Origin: Caccovicinus sp964425595 | GTDB lineage: Bacteria > Bacillota > Clostridia > Lachnospirales > Lachnospiraceae | Reading direction: 5' to 3' | Assembly (NCBI GenBank): GCA_964425595.1 | Contig: CAYRMW010000015.1 | Coordinates: 1 to 43,299, forward strand | DNA: 43,299 nucleotides | Part shown: piece by piece, positions 17,093-25,792 of the stretch | Numbering within the stretch: the first letter of the stretch is position 1 | Layout: each line of letters opens with the position of its first letter | Notes under the pieces: model-generated | What the model saw: only the letters and a program-made list of their open reading frames with translations | The model's database searches: none | Told to the model about the DNA's origin: nothing | Position numbers and translations under genes: made by a program

Positions 17093-17135
17093 ACTATATA
17101 TAGGTGAAAAAAAGTACTAATACACTAGATAATGG
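17092..17135 (+). promoter_or_regulatory. Two NrdR-like boxes before nrdD
   Basis: TACTATATATAGGT (17092-17105) and CACTAGATAATG (17123-17134) resemble the NrdR box, whose core is roughly CACTATATNTAGTG. Their centres are about 30 bp apart, close to three helical turns, the tandem spacing usual for this ribonucleotide-reductase repressor. The match of the second box is imperfect. NrdR itself is not in the window. Confidence 0.5.
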
Positions 17136-17149
17136 AGGGAAGAGTAAGT

Positions 17150-19312
17150 ATGAACATTATCAAGCGAAGCGGCATGGAGGTTCCCTTCGACGCCGTTAAG
17201 ATAGAAGATGCTGTGAGAAAGGCAAATACCAGCGTCCAGGAAGCCGACCGGCTTAACAGCGCGCAGATCCGCATCATTGCCGACCATGTGACCGACCAGT
17301 GCAGCAAGATGAACCGCAGCCCGAACGTGGAAGAGATCCAGGATATGGTGGAAGAGGAGATCATGAAGCAAAAGGCGTACAAGCTGGCGGCGAACTACAT
17401 TACCTACCGCTATAAGAGAGAGCTGATCCGAAAATCCAACTCGACCGACCAGCAGATCCTTTCGCTCCTCGAATGCAATAACGAAGAAGTGCTGCAGGAA
17501 AATTCCAATAAAAACCCGGTGGTAAACAGCGTGCAGCGGGACTATATGGCCGGTGAAGTCAGCAAGGACATCACCCGCCGTTTTCTCCTTCCTCAGGACA
17601 TTGTGGAAGCCCATGAGAAGGGCATCATCCACTTCCATGACGCGGATTATTTTGCCCAGCACATGCATAACTGCTGCCTGGTCAATCTGGAAGATATGCT
17701 GCAAAACGGCACCATCATCAGCGAGACTATGATCGAACGTCCCCACTCCTTCTCCACCGCCTGCAACATCGCTACCCAGGCCATCGCCCAGATCGCCAGT
17801 TCCCAGTACGGCGGACAGAGCATCACCCTTTCGCATCTGGCCCCCTTCGTGGAGGTGAGCCGCCAGAAATTCCGCAATGAAGTACGGGCGGAACTCGAGG
17901 CGCAGAACATCACGCCGGATGAAAATATGGTGTCGCAGATCGCCGAAATGCGGGTAAAGCGGGAAATCAAGCAGGGCGTGCAGATGATCCAGTACCAGGT
18001 GATCACCCTGATGACCACCAACGGACAGGCCCCCTTCGTTACCGTATTTATGTACCTGGATGAAGTCCCTGAAGGACGGCTCAGAAACGACCTGGCCCTG
18101 ATCATCGAAGAGATGCTTTTGCAGCGCATCCAGGGCGTCAAGAACGAACAGGGCGTATACATCACGCCGGCCTTCCCCAAGCTGATCTATGTGCTGGAGG
18201 AAGACAATATCCGGGAGGGAAGCCCCTACTGGGAGCTGACGAAACTGGCTGCCCGCTGCACGGCAAAACGGCTGGTGCCGGACTATATTTCCGAAAAAAT
18301 CATGAAGAAATTAAAGGACGAAAACTGCTATCCCTGCATGGGCTGCCGCTCCTTCCTCTCCGTATACCACGATGAAAACGACCAGCCGAAGTTCTACGGA
18401 CGGTTCAATCAGGGCGTGGTAACCTTAAACCTGGTCGACGTCGCATGTTCTTCCGACGGGAACATGGATAAATTCTGGGAGATCATGGACGAAAGGCTGG
18501 AACTGTGCCGCAGGGCGCTGATGTGCCGTCACGAGCGCTTAAAGGGGACGCCCTCCGATGTGGCCCCCATCCTCTGGCAAAACGGTGCGCTGGCCCGGTT
18601 AAAGAAGGGCGAAACCATCGACCGGCTCCTTTATCACGGCTACTCCACGATTTCCCTTGGCTATGCCGGTCTGTGCGAATGTGTGCGCTACATGACCGGG
18701 AAGTCCCATACCGATCCGGAGGCAACGCCTTTTGCCCTCGAGGTGATGGAGCATCTGAACGCGGCCTGCCGCCGGTGGATGGCCGAGACCGATATCGCCT
18801 TCAGCCTGTACGGAACGCCTCTGGAATCCACGACATACAAATTTGCCAAAAAGCTCCAGGACCGCTTTGGCATCATTCCCGGCGTGACCGATAAAAATTA
18901 CATTACCAACAGCTATCATGTCCACGTGACAGAGCCCATCAACGCCTTCGATAAGCTGACGTTCGAGGCCCAGTTCCAGGAGCTGTCCCCAGGCGGCGCC
19001 ATCAGCTACGTCGAGGTTCCCGACATGCAGAACAACATCGAAGCGGTTCTCGCGGTCATGCAGCACATTTACGATCATATCATGTACGCGGAGCTGAACA
19101 CCAAAAGCGATTACTGCCAGGTATGCGGGTATGACGGAGAAATTCAGATCATCGAGGACGAACACAAGAAACTGATCTGGGAATGCCCCCACTGCGGGAA
19201 CCGCGACCAGAACAAGATGAATGTCGCCCGACGGACCTGCGGATACATCGGCACCCAGTTCTGGAACCAGGGAAGGACCCAGGAGATCCGGGAACGGGTA
19301 ATGCACCTGTAA
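17150..19312 (+). CDS. nrdD: Anaerobic ribonucleoside-triphosphate reductase
   Basis: This class III, oxygen-sensitive glycyl-radical enzyme makes dNTPs during anaerobic growth. An ATP-cone regulatory domain occupies residues 1 to about 90. The catalytic barrel carries PCMGCRSFLS. A zinc site (CQVC ... CPHC) lies near residues 660-685, and the glycyl radical residue is G698 in RRTCGYIG. Total length is about 720 residues. The open frame begins at 17132, but GGAGGGAAGAG just before the ATG at 17150 selects that start. nrdG follows 16 bp downstream. Confidence 0.97.
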   Translation: MNIIKRSGMEVPFDAVKIEDAVRKANTSVQEADRLNSAQIRIIADHVTDQCSKMNRSPNVEEIQDMVEEEIMKQKAYKLAANYITYRYKRELIRKSNSTDQQILSLLECNNEEVLQENSNKNPVVNSVQRDYMAGEVSKDITRRFLLPQDIVEAHEKGIIHFHDADYFAQHMHNCCLVNLEDMLQNGTIISETMIERPHSFSTACNIATQAIAQIASSQYGGQSITLSHLAPFVEVSRQKFRNEVRAELEAQNITPDENMVSQIAEMRVKREIKQGVQMIQYQVITLMTTNGQAPFVTVFMYLDEVPEGRLRNDLALIIEEMLLQRIQGVKNEQGVYITPAFPKLIYVLEEDNIREGSPYWELTKLAARCTAKRLVPDYISEKIMKKLKDENCYPCMGCRSFLSVYHDENDQPKFYGRFNQGVVTLNLVDVACSSDGNMDKFWEIMDERLELCRRALMCRHERLKGTPSDVAPILWQNGALARLKKGETIDRLLYHGYSTISLGYAGLCECVRYMTGKSHTDPEATPFALEVMEHLNAACRRWMAETDIAFSLYGTPLESTTYKFAKKLQDRFGIIPGVTDKNYITNSYHVHVTEPINAFDKLTFEAQFQELSPGGAISYVEVPDMQNNIEAVLAVMQHIYDHIMYAELNTKSDYCQVCGYDGEIQIIEDEHKKLIWECPHCGNRDQNKMNVARRTCGYIGTQFWNQGRTQEIRERVMHL

Positions 19313-19328
19313 GAGGTTTCAAATCAAG

Positions 19329-19838
19329 ATGAACTACGCCGAAATTAAATACTACGATATCGCAAACGGGCTCGGTGTCCGCACCAGCCTGTTTGTGTCC
19401 GGCTGCAGCCACCGCTGTCCCGGCTGTTTTAATGAAATTGCCTGGGACTATCACTACGGAAAGGAATTCACCCCTGCGGTCATGGAAGAGGTCTTAGCCT
19501 CCTGCGAACCCGGCTACATCCGCGGACTCACCCTTCTGGGCGGAGAACCGATGGAGCCGGTCAATCAGCGGGGACTGCTTCCGCTGGTCCAGGCGTTTAA
19601 GGAACGCTTCCCCCAAAAAGACATCTGGTGCTACACCGGCTACACGTACGAGCGCGACCTGCTGGCGGCGGACGGCAGGGCCCGCTGCGAGGTCACGGAC
19701 GCACTGCTGCGCTGCATCGATATCCTGGTGGACGGGGAATTTATCCGGGAAGAAGCCGATATTACCCTGAAATTCCGGGGCAGCCGCAACCAGCGCGTGC
19801 TGCAGATCCAGAAAGAAGGCTGTCCCCTGCTTTTCTGA
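19329..19838 (+). CDS. nrdG: Anaerobic ribonucleotide reductase activating protein
   Basis: NrdG is a radical-SAM activase that installs the glycyl radical on NrdD. The cluster motif CSHRCPGC gives C26, C30 and C33, the spacing C-x3-C-x2-C of the superfamily. LLGGEP near residues 72-77 contacts SAM. The length of 169 residues is normal. Only 16 bp separate it from nrdD, and the operon ends at the strong terminator near 19898. Confidence 0.96.
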   Translation: MNYAEIKYYDIANGLGVRTSLFVSGCSHRCPGCFNEIAWDYHYGKEFTPAVMEEVLASCEPGYIRGLTLLGGEPMEPVNQRGLLPLVQAFKERFPQKDIWCYTGYTYERDLLAADGRARCEVTDALLRCIDILVDGEFIREEADITLKFRGSRNQRVLQIQKEGCPLLF

Positions 19839-19897
19839 TGCAAAGGCTGTCCGGGAACCAATCGCCCCGGTCAGGCGCGCTTTAAAGGCAGCAAAAG

Positions 19898-19960
19898 AAA
19901 GAGGCAATCCCGAAGATCCAAGCTTTGAACAAGCATGAATCTTCGGGATTGCCTCTTTTT
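19898..19960. terminator. Strong bidirectional terminator
   Basis: AAAGAGGCAATCCCGAAGAT (about 19898-19917) pairs with its complement at about 19938-19957. A-rich sequence lies on the left and a T-run on the right, so it can end nrdDG from the left and the MarR-lipoprotein transcript from the right. Confidence 0.92.
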
Positions 19961-20015
19961 CTCCTGTCAGGGGCTAAAAACCGGAATTATCCGCCATCCC
20001 CGCGGATGACCCGTT

Positions 20016-20570
20016 CTATGACGACATATCACGATAACCGCTCTCGTAATACATAGTCCCGTCCTCGTCCGATTCAATGGAATCGATCGTATAAACCTCT
20101 CCATTCTCCTGGAGGATCAGTCCATCCAATTCATAATTTTCCGTAAAGCCGTTGACGATCGACTGTACGATCAGACAGATCCGGAAATCGTCCTCTTCAT
20201 CCGTGATCTGATTTAAATTCAGCGTACCGATCCCCTCAGTTCCCTCATCAAAATCAAGGACCTCGGTTCCCTCTTCCAAAATGTCATATTCGATCATCAG
20301 ATCGATCACGTCCTGCGCATCCATCTCTTCCTTGTCCACCGACTCCAATTTCTGGATCAGGCCGGTGCCATCGTCATTGATATAGTAAACGACCATAGAA
20401 GCATATACCGGGAGATTTTCATTTCCTTTATTGCGCTCTTCCATCGTGTCTGCCTTAACCGTTTCCGAAGAGGCCGTCGCCTCCGCCGCGCTTTTCTCCG
20501 AAGTAGGCGTACAGGCCGTCAGGGACAGCGCCAGCATAACGGCAGCGAAAGGCAATATACATTTTTTCAT
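20016..20570 (-). CDS. GerMN-like lipoprotein
   Basis: This 184-residue protein begins with a lipoprotein signal peptide (lipobox LTAC, lipidated C20) and a Ser/Ala/Glu-rich spacer. The remainder (about residues 55-170) resembles the GerMN / sporulation-germination domain: an LVQ-like helix RICLIVQSIVNGFTENYELDG followed by the ILxxGE strand. It is probably attached to the outer face of the membrane. AAGGAGG lies ten bases before the ATG. The gene follows the MarR gene by 25 bp, so both share a transcript. The domain call is moderate, from pattern only. Confidence 0.75.
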   Translation of the reverse strand: MKKCILPFAAVMLALSLTACTPTSEKSAAEATASSETVKADTMEERNKGNENLPVYASMVVYYINDDGTGLIQKLESVDKEEMDAQDVIDLMIEYDILEEGTEVLDFDEGTEGIGTLNLNQITDEEDDFRICLIVQSIVNGFTENYELDGLILQENGEVYTIDSIESDEDGTMYYESGYRDMSS

Positions 20571-20595
20571 AACTTGGTAGCCTCCTTAAAAATGA

Positions 20596-21063
20596 TTATG
20601 GATTGTCCTTTTCCCGGAACCAGCTGTCGAGACAAGTAAGCGCTTTCATCAGGATCATCAGTTCCTCCTCGGTCAGCTGGTCCGCCACATTTCGGATCAT
20701 CTCCTGATGAAACCGGGCATGGCGCTGGTAAGCAGCCTTCCCCTTTTCTGAAAGCGAGATGTAGACCACGCGCCGATCCGTCTGTCCGCGCTGCCGTATG
20801 ACATACCCCTTTTTGACCAGGCTGTTCATCGCGATCGTAAGGGTCCCCACGGTAACCGACAGCACTTTGGCGATCGTTGACATATTTTTCGGCTCCTGTA
20901 TGCCGATCGCTTCGATCACACGCATATCGTTATTTGTCAGATCCTGAAATTCCGAAGAGCCCAGAACTCTCCGTTCAACTTCCATCACATCCCGAAACAG
21001 ACTCGCTAAAGCTTCGTTCAGCGCTCCGTAACTGTCCACATGTGCTCTTTTCTCTGCTTTCAT
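20596..21063 (-). CDS. MarR-family regulator, FabT-like
   Basis: A winged-helix regulator of about 155 residues. The N-terminal dimerisation helix is followed by NDMRVIEAIG and the recognition helix region VTVGTLTIAMNSLVKKGYV, with the DRR wing near residue 100. This pattern is close to FabT, the fatty-acid-synthesis repressor of streptococci and Clostridia, but FabT normally sits beside fab genes, whereas here it precedes a GerMN-like lipoprotein gene. Fatty-acid genes are in the window, about 18 kb away. The ATG at 21063 is preferred over the open frame to 21168, since a promoter (21080-21108) lies inside that extension. Confidence 0.85.
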   Translation of the reverse strand: MKAEKRAHVDSYGALNEALASLFRDVMEVERRVLGSSEFQDLTNNDMRVIEAIGIQEPKNMSTIAKVLSVTVGTLTIAMNSLVKKGYVIRQRGQTDRRVVYISLSEKGKAAYQRHARFHQEMIRNVADQLTEEELMILMKALTCLDSWFREKDNP

Positions 21064-21079
21064 TTCAACACACCTGCTG

Positions 21080-21108
21080 ATTATACATGATTTTCTCCCG
21101 TTCCACAA
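21080..21108 (-). promoter_or_regulatory. Promoter of the MarR gene with overlapping palindrome
   Basis: Minus strand: TTGTGG (21103-21108), 17 bp, TATAAT (21080-21085). The palindrome AACCGGTT (21107-21114) overlaps the -35 edge, and ACAAGCTTGT (21133-21142) lies 25 bp further upstream. Either could be an autoregulatory operator. Confidence 0.55.
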
Positions 21109-21285
21109 CCGGTTAAACCTTATAAAATTCTTACAAGCTTGTGATTTTTCCGTGAATTCTTCCCACATGATCTGCCCGAATCAATACCTTTGATTATAGC
21201 TGACAAATCCGTGGTTTGCAATAAAAAACCGCAAAGAGCAAGGACCGGCACGCTGCGGATATTCGGCGCAGGCTTTAAATATACC

Positions 21286-21326
21286 AAAAACTCCGGCACG
21301 GAGATCATTCTCCGTCCGAAGTTTTT
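21286..21326 (-). terminator. Terminator of the long catabolic operon
   Basis: AAAAACTCCGG and CGGAG pair with CTCCG and CCGAAGTTTTT around a short loop. It lies 12 bp past the LarA-like stop codon and ends leftward transcription of the cluster. The stem is A/T-flanked on both sides and could work in both directions. Confidence 0.8.
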
Positions 21327-21337
21327 GTAATTTTCTC

Positions 21338-22588
21338 TTAAAACTCTGCTATTTTTCCCTTTTCATCATATTCAACGGGACGGAACGGTCCAATCTGCTT
21401 TCCCCGTCCCTTCTCCGTCAATTCCCGTAAAAGCGCCGGGGAGACATAGGCTTCTGAAAGATGAAGCGTATCACGAATCCTTACAAACCGATAATCCTCC
21501 GTAACCGGGATGCCGCATGTCCGCATGGTCAGCTCCACAGCCATACGGTCATTTTCTGCTACAATCGGCAGATATCCTCTGGCCAAAAATCCACTGGTGA
21601 CCACATTTTCATATGTATCCTTCCAATTAATCTTTTCCACCAATGTTTTTGTTGTAATATCCGCTAATCCAATACCTATGGCATTTCCATGGCTTTTCTC
21701 ACTTAAATCCAGCACGGCCAAACGCTTAACACAAGGCATCCCCTCCTGCTGCCCATCAATTCGAATCCTCCCGATCACATTTGGGTCCATACCTGTGCCG
21801 CTGATTTCTTTTCCAATCATATCAACGACCATGGAATCAATCCTCTGAAATGGGAGGCGCGCATACAGACTGCGGCTTTGCTCCAAAAATTCATGATCTA
21901 AATCAAAAATTTCTTCCGGCAAAGCTGCGCGGATATCCGAAGTATGATCGTATCCGTCTTCCAGAAGTGCAAACGCCCCAAGAATTTTTCCACTTCTGAT
22001 CACCCGCTCAGATACAAGTGAAATATAATTTTTCAAACCATTCGCGCCATAACGATGGACAGCCAACGCCTGCGCATGCTTTCCAAGGCCGATTGCCAGC
22101 ATTTTCACTATACCGCTTTCATGATCGCCGTGAAAATCCGTGTGTACCTTTACGCGATTCACAACGATCACTCCATCCGATTCCCATGCATATTTATCCA
22201 TATAGACATCCAAATCCGGATCATCAATATGGTCGATCCGGGCAACCTGCATGGATGAATGAATCGGCGCCCCGATGTATTGTTCCGTAATTCCGTACCC
22301 CTCTACTACCGCACGCTGTCCTTCTTGCGTTGCCCCTCCATGGCTTCCCATGGCCGGAATAATAAATGGCTCGGCGCCCTTTTCCTTCAGGCAATCCGCT
22401 AACGTTTTAATCACCAACGCAATATTGGCAATGCCCCTGCTTCCCGCTGTTATGGCAATTTTCATCCCCGGGTGTATGTTTTTTTCGATATGAGAAAACT
22501 CTTTTCTTATCTTGCCAGGAACATCCTCTAATGGCCTGCTCGTCTGCAGAATGTGAACCTTGCAAACGTTCAACTCTTTCTCTTCCAC
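21338..22588 (-). CDS. LarA-like nickel-pincer racemase/epimerase
   Basis: This 416-residue protein matches the lactate racemase (LarA / DUF2088) superfamily. Those enzymes use a nickel-pincer nucleotide to invert the alpha carbon of 2-hydroxy acids, among them lactate, malate and sugar acids. GSHGGAT near residue 81 carries H83. The segment 144-162 (NRVKVHTD ... SGIVK) contributes H149 and K162, and H171 follows in GLGKH; these are candidates for the catalytic His/Lys set. It is last in the operon beside a dehydrogenase and a sugar-acid kinase, which points to a sugar-acid substrate rather than lactate. The cofactor genes larB, larC and larE are not in the window. Confidence 0.85.
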   Translation of the reverse strand: MEEKELNVCKVHILQTSRPLEDVPGKIRKEFSHIEKNIHPGMKIAITAGSRGIANIALVIKTLADCLKEKGAEPFIIPAMGSHGGATQEGQRAVVEGYGITEQYIGAPIHSSMQVARIDHIDDPDLDVYMDKYAWESDGVIVVNRVKVHTDFHGDHESGIVKMLAIGLGKHAQALAVHRYGANGLKNYISLVSERVIRSGKILGAFALLEDGYDHTSDIRAALPEEIFDLDHEFLEQSRSLYARLPFQRIDSMVVDMIGKEISGTGMDPNVIGRIRIDGQQEGMPCVKRLAVLDLSEKSHGNAIGIGLADITTKTLVEKINWKDTYENVVTSGFLARGYLPIVAENDRMAVELTMRTCGIPVTEDYRFVRIRDTLHLSEAYVSPALLRELTEKGRGKQIGPFRPVEYDEKGKIAEF

Positions 22589-22606
22589 CCCTGCCGCTCC
22601 TTCCAG

Positions 22607-23854
22607 TCAGCCCGCTTTTAATGCACTTAGGATTTCCGTAAAAACTTGATCTGAACCTAATCCGCCGGCCTTTGAAATAAGATAAATCGTTTCTCCATTC
22701 TCCCAAATGCGCGAAAGCACCACTCCCGGCGAAAGTTCTCTTAAAGGGATAATTTCGGTACACTCCAGATGATTCAAAACGGAAAATAATGTATCTCCGC
22801 CAACGATCACATAAAAGCCGGACAATCTTCTTTTTATTAAGGACGAATAAACAGCCCCCAGATTTTCCGCTACTTCTTTTCGGGTCTTCTCATTATTTTG
22901 ATTTGCCGGAAAATGCGTTCTCTCCAGATTGCTGTCTTCTCCTTCAATAATAACTCTCTGCCTTTCAGAAAAATCATTAATAATCTTTTGTATCCATATC
23001 TCATGATCTTTTGTTACAGTGTATGCTTTATCCAGCAGCTGCTTTTCCGATAACGTATATTTCGAAAATCCTTCGGACACGGCGTTTCGAATTTGGCGAA
23101 ATGTGATGGGGTTTAAACTGCCGGAGCATACGATTAATCCATCGGCTTCGGGAATTTTCTCCAAACTGCCGGCCGGAAGATCCAAAAGCTTCGGCAGCAT
23201 TTCGGCAAAACCGGCACATCCGGCCATAAGATGCGGAATCTTTTTTGAAAGTGCCTGGGACACAGCCTCCAGATCCTCATCTGTCACAGCATCAACCGCT
23301 GCAATTTCCAAATCGCTTTTATGCGCGAAGATTCCTCCATTCCGAACTTCTTCCCTTGTAATTTTGCGAATGGGGATTTTTGTCTGCTGTCCCAACAGCT
23401 CCTCCAGATCAGAATGCCGTACCGGTTCAAAAGGATCATTTCCGAAAACACTTTCCGCTACGGGAACTGCGTTTATATACTGGATCCCCTGATCTGTTGT
23501 CCGCCCGGCTTTAGGATACGCCGGGACAAAGCAAACCCATGGATCACCAAACGCTTCCAAAGCCCCTTCCAGTTCCGCTCCGATATTTCCCCGCAGCGCT
23601 GAATCTGTTTTCTTATATATGTATGGAATTTTAGCGCGTTTGGCTCTTAAAACAACCTCAAACACCGTACGTCTTGCCTCCTCCGGCGACAGATGGCGTG
23701 TTTCTGCATCAACTGTCAGCACATCGATATCCATTTTTGAAAAGTCGCACTGTTTGTCCGTTGTTACACCTGTTCGTATCCCTCTTTTCTGAAATTGTAT
23801 CCCGGTATCAAGAGCACCTGTAAAATCATCCGCAATAATTAACAATGAAATCAT
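22607..23854 (-). CDS. Four-carbon acid sugar kinase family protein (DUF1537)
   Basis: A 415-residue kinase of the DUF1537 family (DtnK, DenK, OtnK), which phosphorylates threonate, erythronate or 2-oxotetronate with ATP. The N-terminal domain opens with LIIADDFTGALDTG (residues 5-18), then KKTDSALRGNIGAELEG near 80-96. The C-terminal nucleotide domain has GGDTLFSVL and SKAGGLG. The frame is open to a TTG at 23878 overlapping the upstream stop; the ATG at 23854 fits the usual N-terminus. Known DUF1537 clusters also encode an aldolase or PdxA-like dehydrogenase. Neither is here, so the substrate may be another acid, for example glycerate. Confidence 0.9.
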   Translation of the reverse strand: MISLLIIADDFTGALDTGIQFQKRGIRTGVTTDKQCDFSKMDIDVLTVDAETRHLSPEEARRTVFEVVLRAKRAKIPYIYKKTDSALRGNIGAELEGALEAFGDPWVCFVPAYPKAGRTTDQGIQYINAVPVAESVFGNDPFEPVRHSDLEELLGQQTKIPIRKITREEVRNGGIFAHKSDLEIAAVDAVTDEDLEAVSQALSKKIPHLMAGCAGFAEMLPKLLDLPAGSLEKIPEADGLIVCSGSLNPITFRQIRNAVSEGFSKYTLSEKQLLDKAYTVTKDHEIWIQKIINDFSERQRVIIEGEDSNLERTHFPANQNNEKTRKEVAENLGAVYSSLIKRRLSGFYVIVGGDTLFSVLNHLECTEIIPLRELSPGVVLSRIWENGETIYLISKAGGLGSDQVFTEILSALKAG

Positions 23855-23874
23855 CTTTCTCTTCTTTCTTTCAA

Positions 23875-24840
23875 TCAATTTACAATGTTTTCTGCTTTCC
23901 CCGCCAGGAACAGGCGAACATTATTCGCTGTAATTTTCATTATACGTTCTCTGCTCTCTTTAGGCGCCCATGAGATATGCGGAGTAATAATACAGTTTTT
24001 GGCCTGCAAAAGGGGATTATCCCTGCGAATCGGTTCTGCTGACACCACATCCAGAGCGGCTCCTGCCATTTTTCCACCGTTTAACGCATCTGCCACATCT
24101 TGTTCATTAATTAACTGTCCTCTTGCATTATTAATTAAAATTACCCCATCCTTCATTTTTGCAATAGAATCCTTGTTAATCATCCCCGTATTTTCCGGCG
24201 TAAGGAAACAATGGAGACTAATGACATCCGCCTGTTCATACAAACTATCCAGAGAAACATACTCTCCTATTTCCCGGCCCTTTTCCGAAGGATGGATATC
24301 ATAAGCAATTACCCTCATTCCAAAAGCCTTTGCTATACGTCCTTCCGCCTGTCCAATGCGTCCAAAACCGATAATTCCCAGGGTTTTCCCGTCTAATTCA
24401 ATCAAAGGGTAATCCCAGTAACACCAGTCTTCATTGTCTGACCACCGTCCTGCATACACTGAATCACTGTGGTGTCCAATATGATGACACACCTCGAGCA
24501 GTAATGCAATAGAGTACTGACTGACCGACATGGTTCCGTAATCCGGTACATTTACGACGGGAATTCCTTTTTCCCTCGCATAATGGCAGTCAACAACATT
24601 ATATCCCGTTGCCATTACCGCAATTAACCGGATATTGGGACACGCATCCATTGTTGCTTTCGAAATAGGCGTTTTATTTGTAATAACAATTTCCGCATCA
24701 CCGATCCGTTCCGCGATCAGAGACGATTCCACATAAGAAGTGCGGTCATAGACCGATATCTCGCCAAACTCTTTAAACTCATCCCAGCTTAAATCTCCCG
24801 GATTTTCCGTATATCCATCCAATACGACTATTTTCATCAT
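23875..24840 (-). CDS. D-2-hydroxyacid dehydrogenase
   Basis: The 321-residue NAD(P)-dependent dehydrogenase interconverts D-2-hydroxy acids and 2-keto acids. The Rossmann loop GFGRIGQ lies near residue 157. The catalytic triad is visible as Arg in NNARG (about 241), Glu in SAEP (about 269) and His in TPHISWAP (about 288). It looks most like hydroxypyruvate/glyoxylate reductases. GGAG six bases before the ATG at 24840 favours that start over 24852. It overlaps the frame of the downstream kinase gene, consistent with one transcript. Confidence 0.9.
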   Translation of the reverse strand: MMKIVVLDGYTENPGDLSWDEFKEFGEISVYDRTSYVESSLIAERIGDAEIVITNKTPISKATMDACPNIRLIAVMATGYNVVDCHYAREKGIPVVNVPDYGTMSVSQYSIALLLEVCHHIGHHSDSVYAGRWSDNEDWCYWDYPLIELDGKTLGIIGFGRIGQAEGRIAKAFGMRVIAYDIHPSEKGREIGEYVSLDSLYEQADVISLHCFLTPENTGMINKDSIAKMKDGVILINNARGQLINEQDVADALNGGKMAGAALDVVSAEPIRRDNPLLQAKNCIITPHISWAPKESRERIMKITANNVRLFLAGKAENIVN

Positions 24841-24869
24841 TTGTTTCTCCATTCATGAACGACAGGACG

Positions 24870-25766
24870 TTAATCTTCAAGCAAAGCCCAGGCCCGATTT
24901 AAACATCTCTTGGTATTCGCAAGAACAATCTGTTCATCTTCACCGGGTTGAAGAGTTACTTCCATAGATAAAACATATGGATCTTCTGCATTAAAAAATC
25001 CTTCTTCTTTCAGCACTTTCAGATAATCCAAAAGTTCCGGTATATCGTTTGCACTGTTCGGATATCCCAGGCGCGGATGTAAATCTCCATATCCGCGAAA
25101 TCCTTTCTTTACCACTGCATTTCCAAAGTGAAAATGCGTAATATAAGGGCGAAGAGTCCGGATAACAAAACGACTGGTCTCATATGTAGTCGGAAAATGA
25201 GAAAGATCAACCAGAAGGCCAAAATTATTATGGGTAGTTCTCATATCTGCGGCAAACTTTGCCGCTAATGGCGCAGGACCAATTAATGCAGCCTTGTCCA
25301 TATCATAATCAAAAACTTCCAGTTCCACATTCATTCCTTTGGAAGCCGCATAATCACATACTGCCCGAGTTGTCTTCAGCAGCTGCTGGTACGCCTCGTC
25401 CCTGGTCGCTGCTTCCCACTTTCCGGCCAAAAAGGCGATTCCTTTTGCGCCGAGATATTCCGCCTCATCCACAGCTTCCAGCAAAGTATCTTCCGCTTTT
25501 TTCCGCTCCTCCTCTTCCAGCGCATTGGGATTCAGCTTCGGACCCAGAAGCCGCGGCTGCGCGCCATAACAAACCTTCATATGGCTCTGTTCCAATAGCT
25601 TCCTGGCTTCTTCCTTTTTCTCCGGAGACGGATAGCTTGTTAATTCAATCGCGCTGAAATACTCATCGCGGCAAATCGCTTTTAACGATTCCATGGGATC
25701 ACTTATCGGATAACTCATCCACTGAATTGTTCCAACATAAAAATATTTCTGAATCGGGTCTTTCAT
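24870..25766 (-). CDS. Sugar phosphate isomerase/epimerase-type TIM barrel
   Basis: The 298-residue protein belongs to the xylose-isomerase-like / AP-endonuclease-2 TIM-barrel superfamily, which includes hydroxypyruvate isomerase and sugar epimerases. Likely metal ligands are Glu in ELEVFDYD (about 149), Asp and His in VDLSHF (about 188-191), His in THFHFGN (about 213) and Glu in SMEV (about 268). It lies between the ThDP enzyme and the dehydrogenase. In E. coli a hydroxypyruvate isomerase of this fold accompanies glyoxylate carboligase, so a similar keto-aldo isomerisation is a reasonable guess. Exact substrate unknown. Confidence 0.85.
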   Translation of the reverse strand: MKDPIQKYFYVGTIQWMSYPISDPMESLKAICRDEYFSAIELTSYPSPEKKEEARKLLEQSHMKVCYGAQPRLLGPKLNPNALEEEERKKAEDTLLEAVDEAEYLGAKGIAFLAGKWEAATRDEAYQQLLKTTRAVCDYAASKGMNVELEVFDYDMDKAALIGPAPLAAKFAADMRTTHNNFGLLVDLSHFPTTYETSRFVIRTLRPYITHFHFGNAVVKKGFRGYGDLHPRLGYPNSANDIPELLDYLKVLKEEGFFNAEDPYVLSMEVTLQPGEDEQIVLANTKRCLNRAWALLED

Positions 25767-25792
25767 CGTTTGCTTTTAACCTCCCTGTTTCA

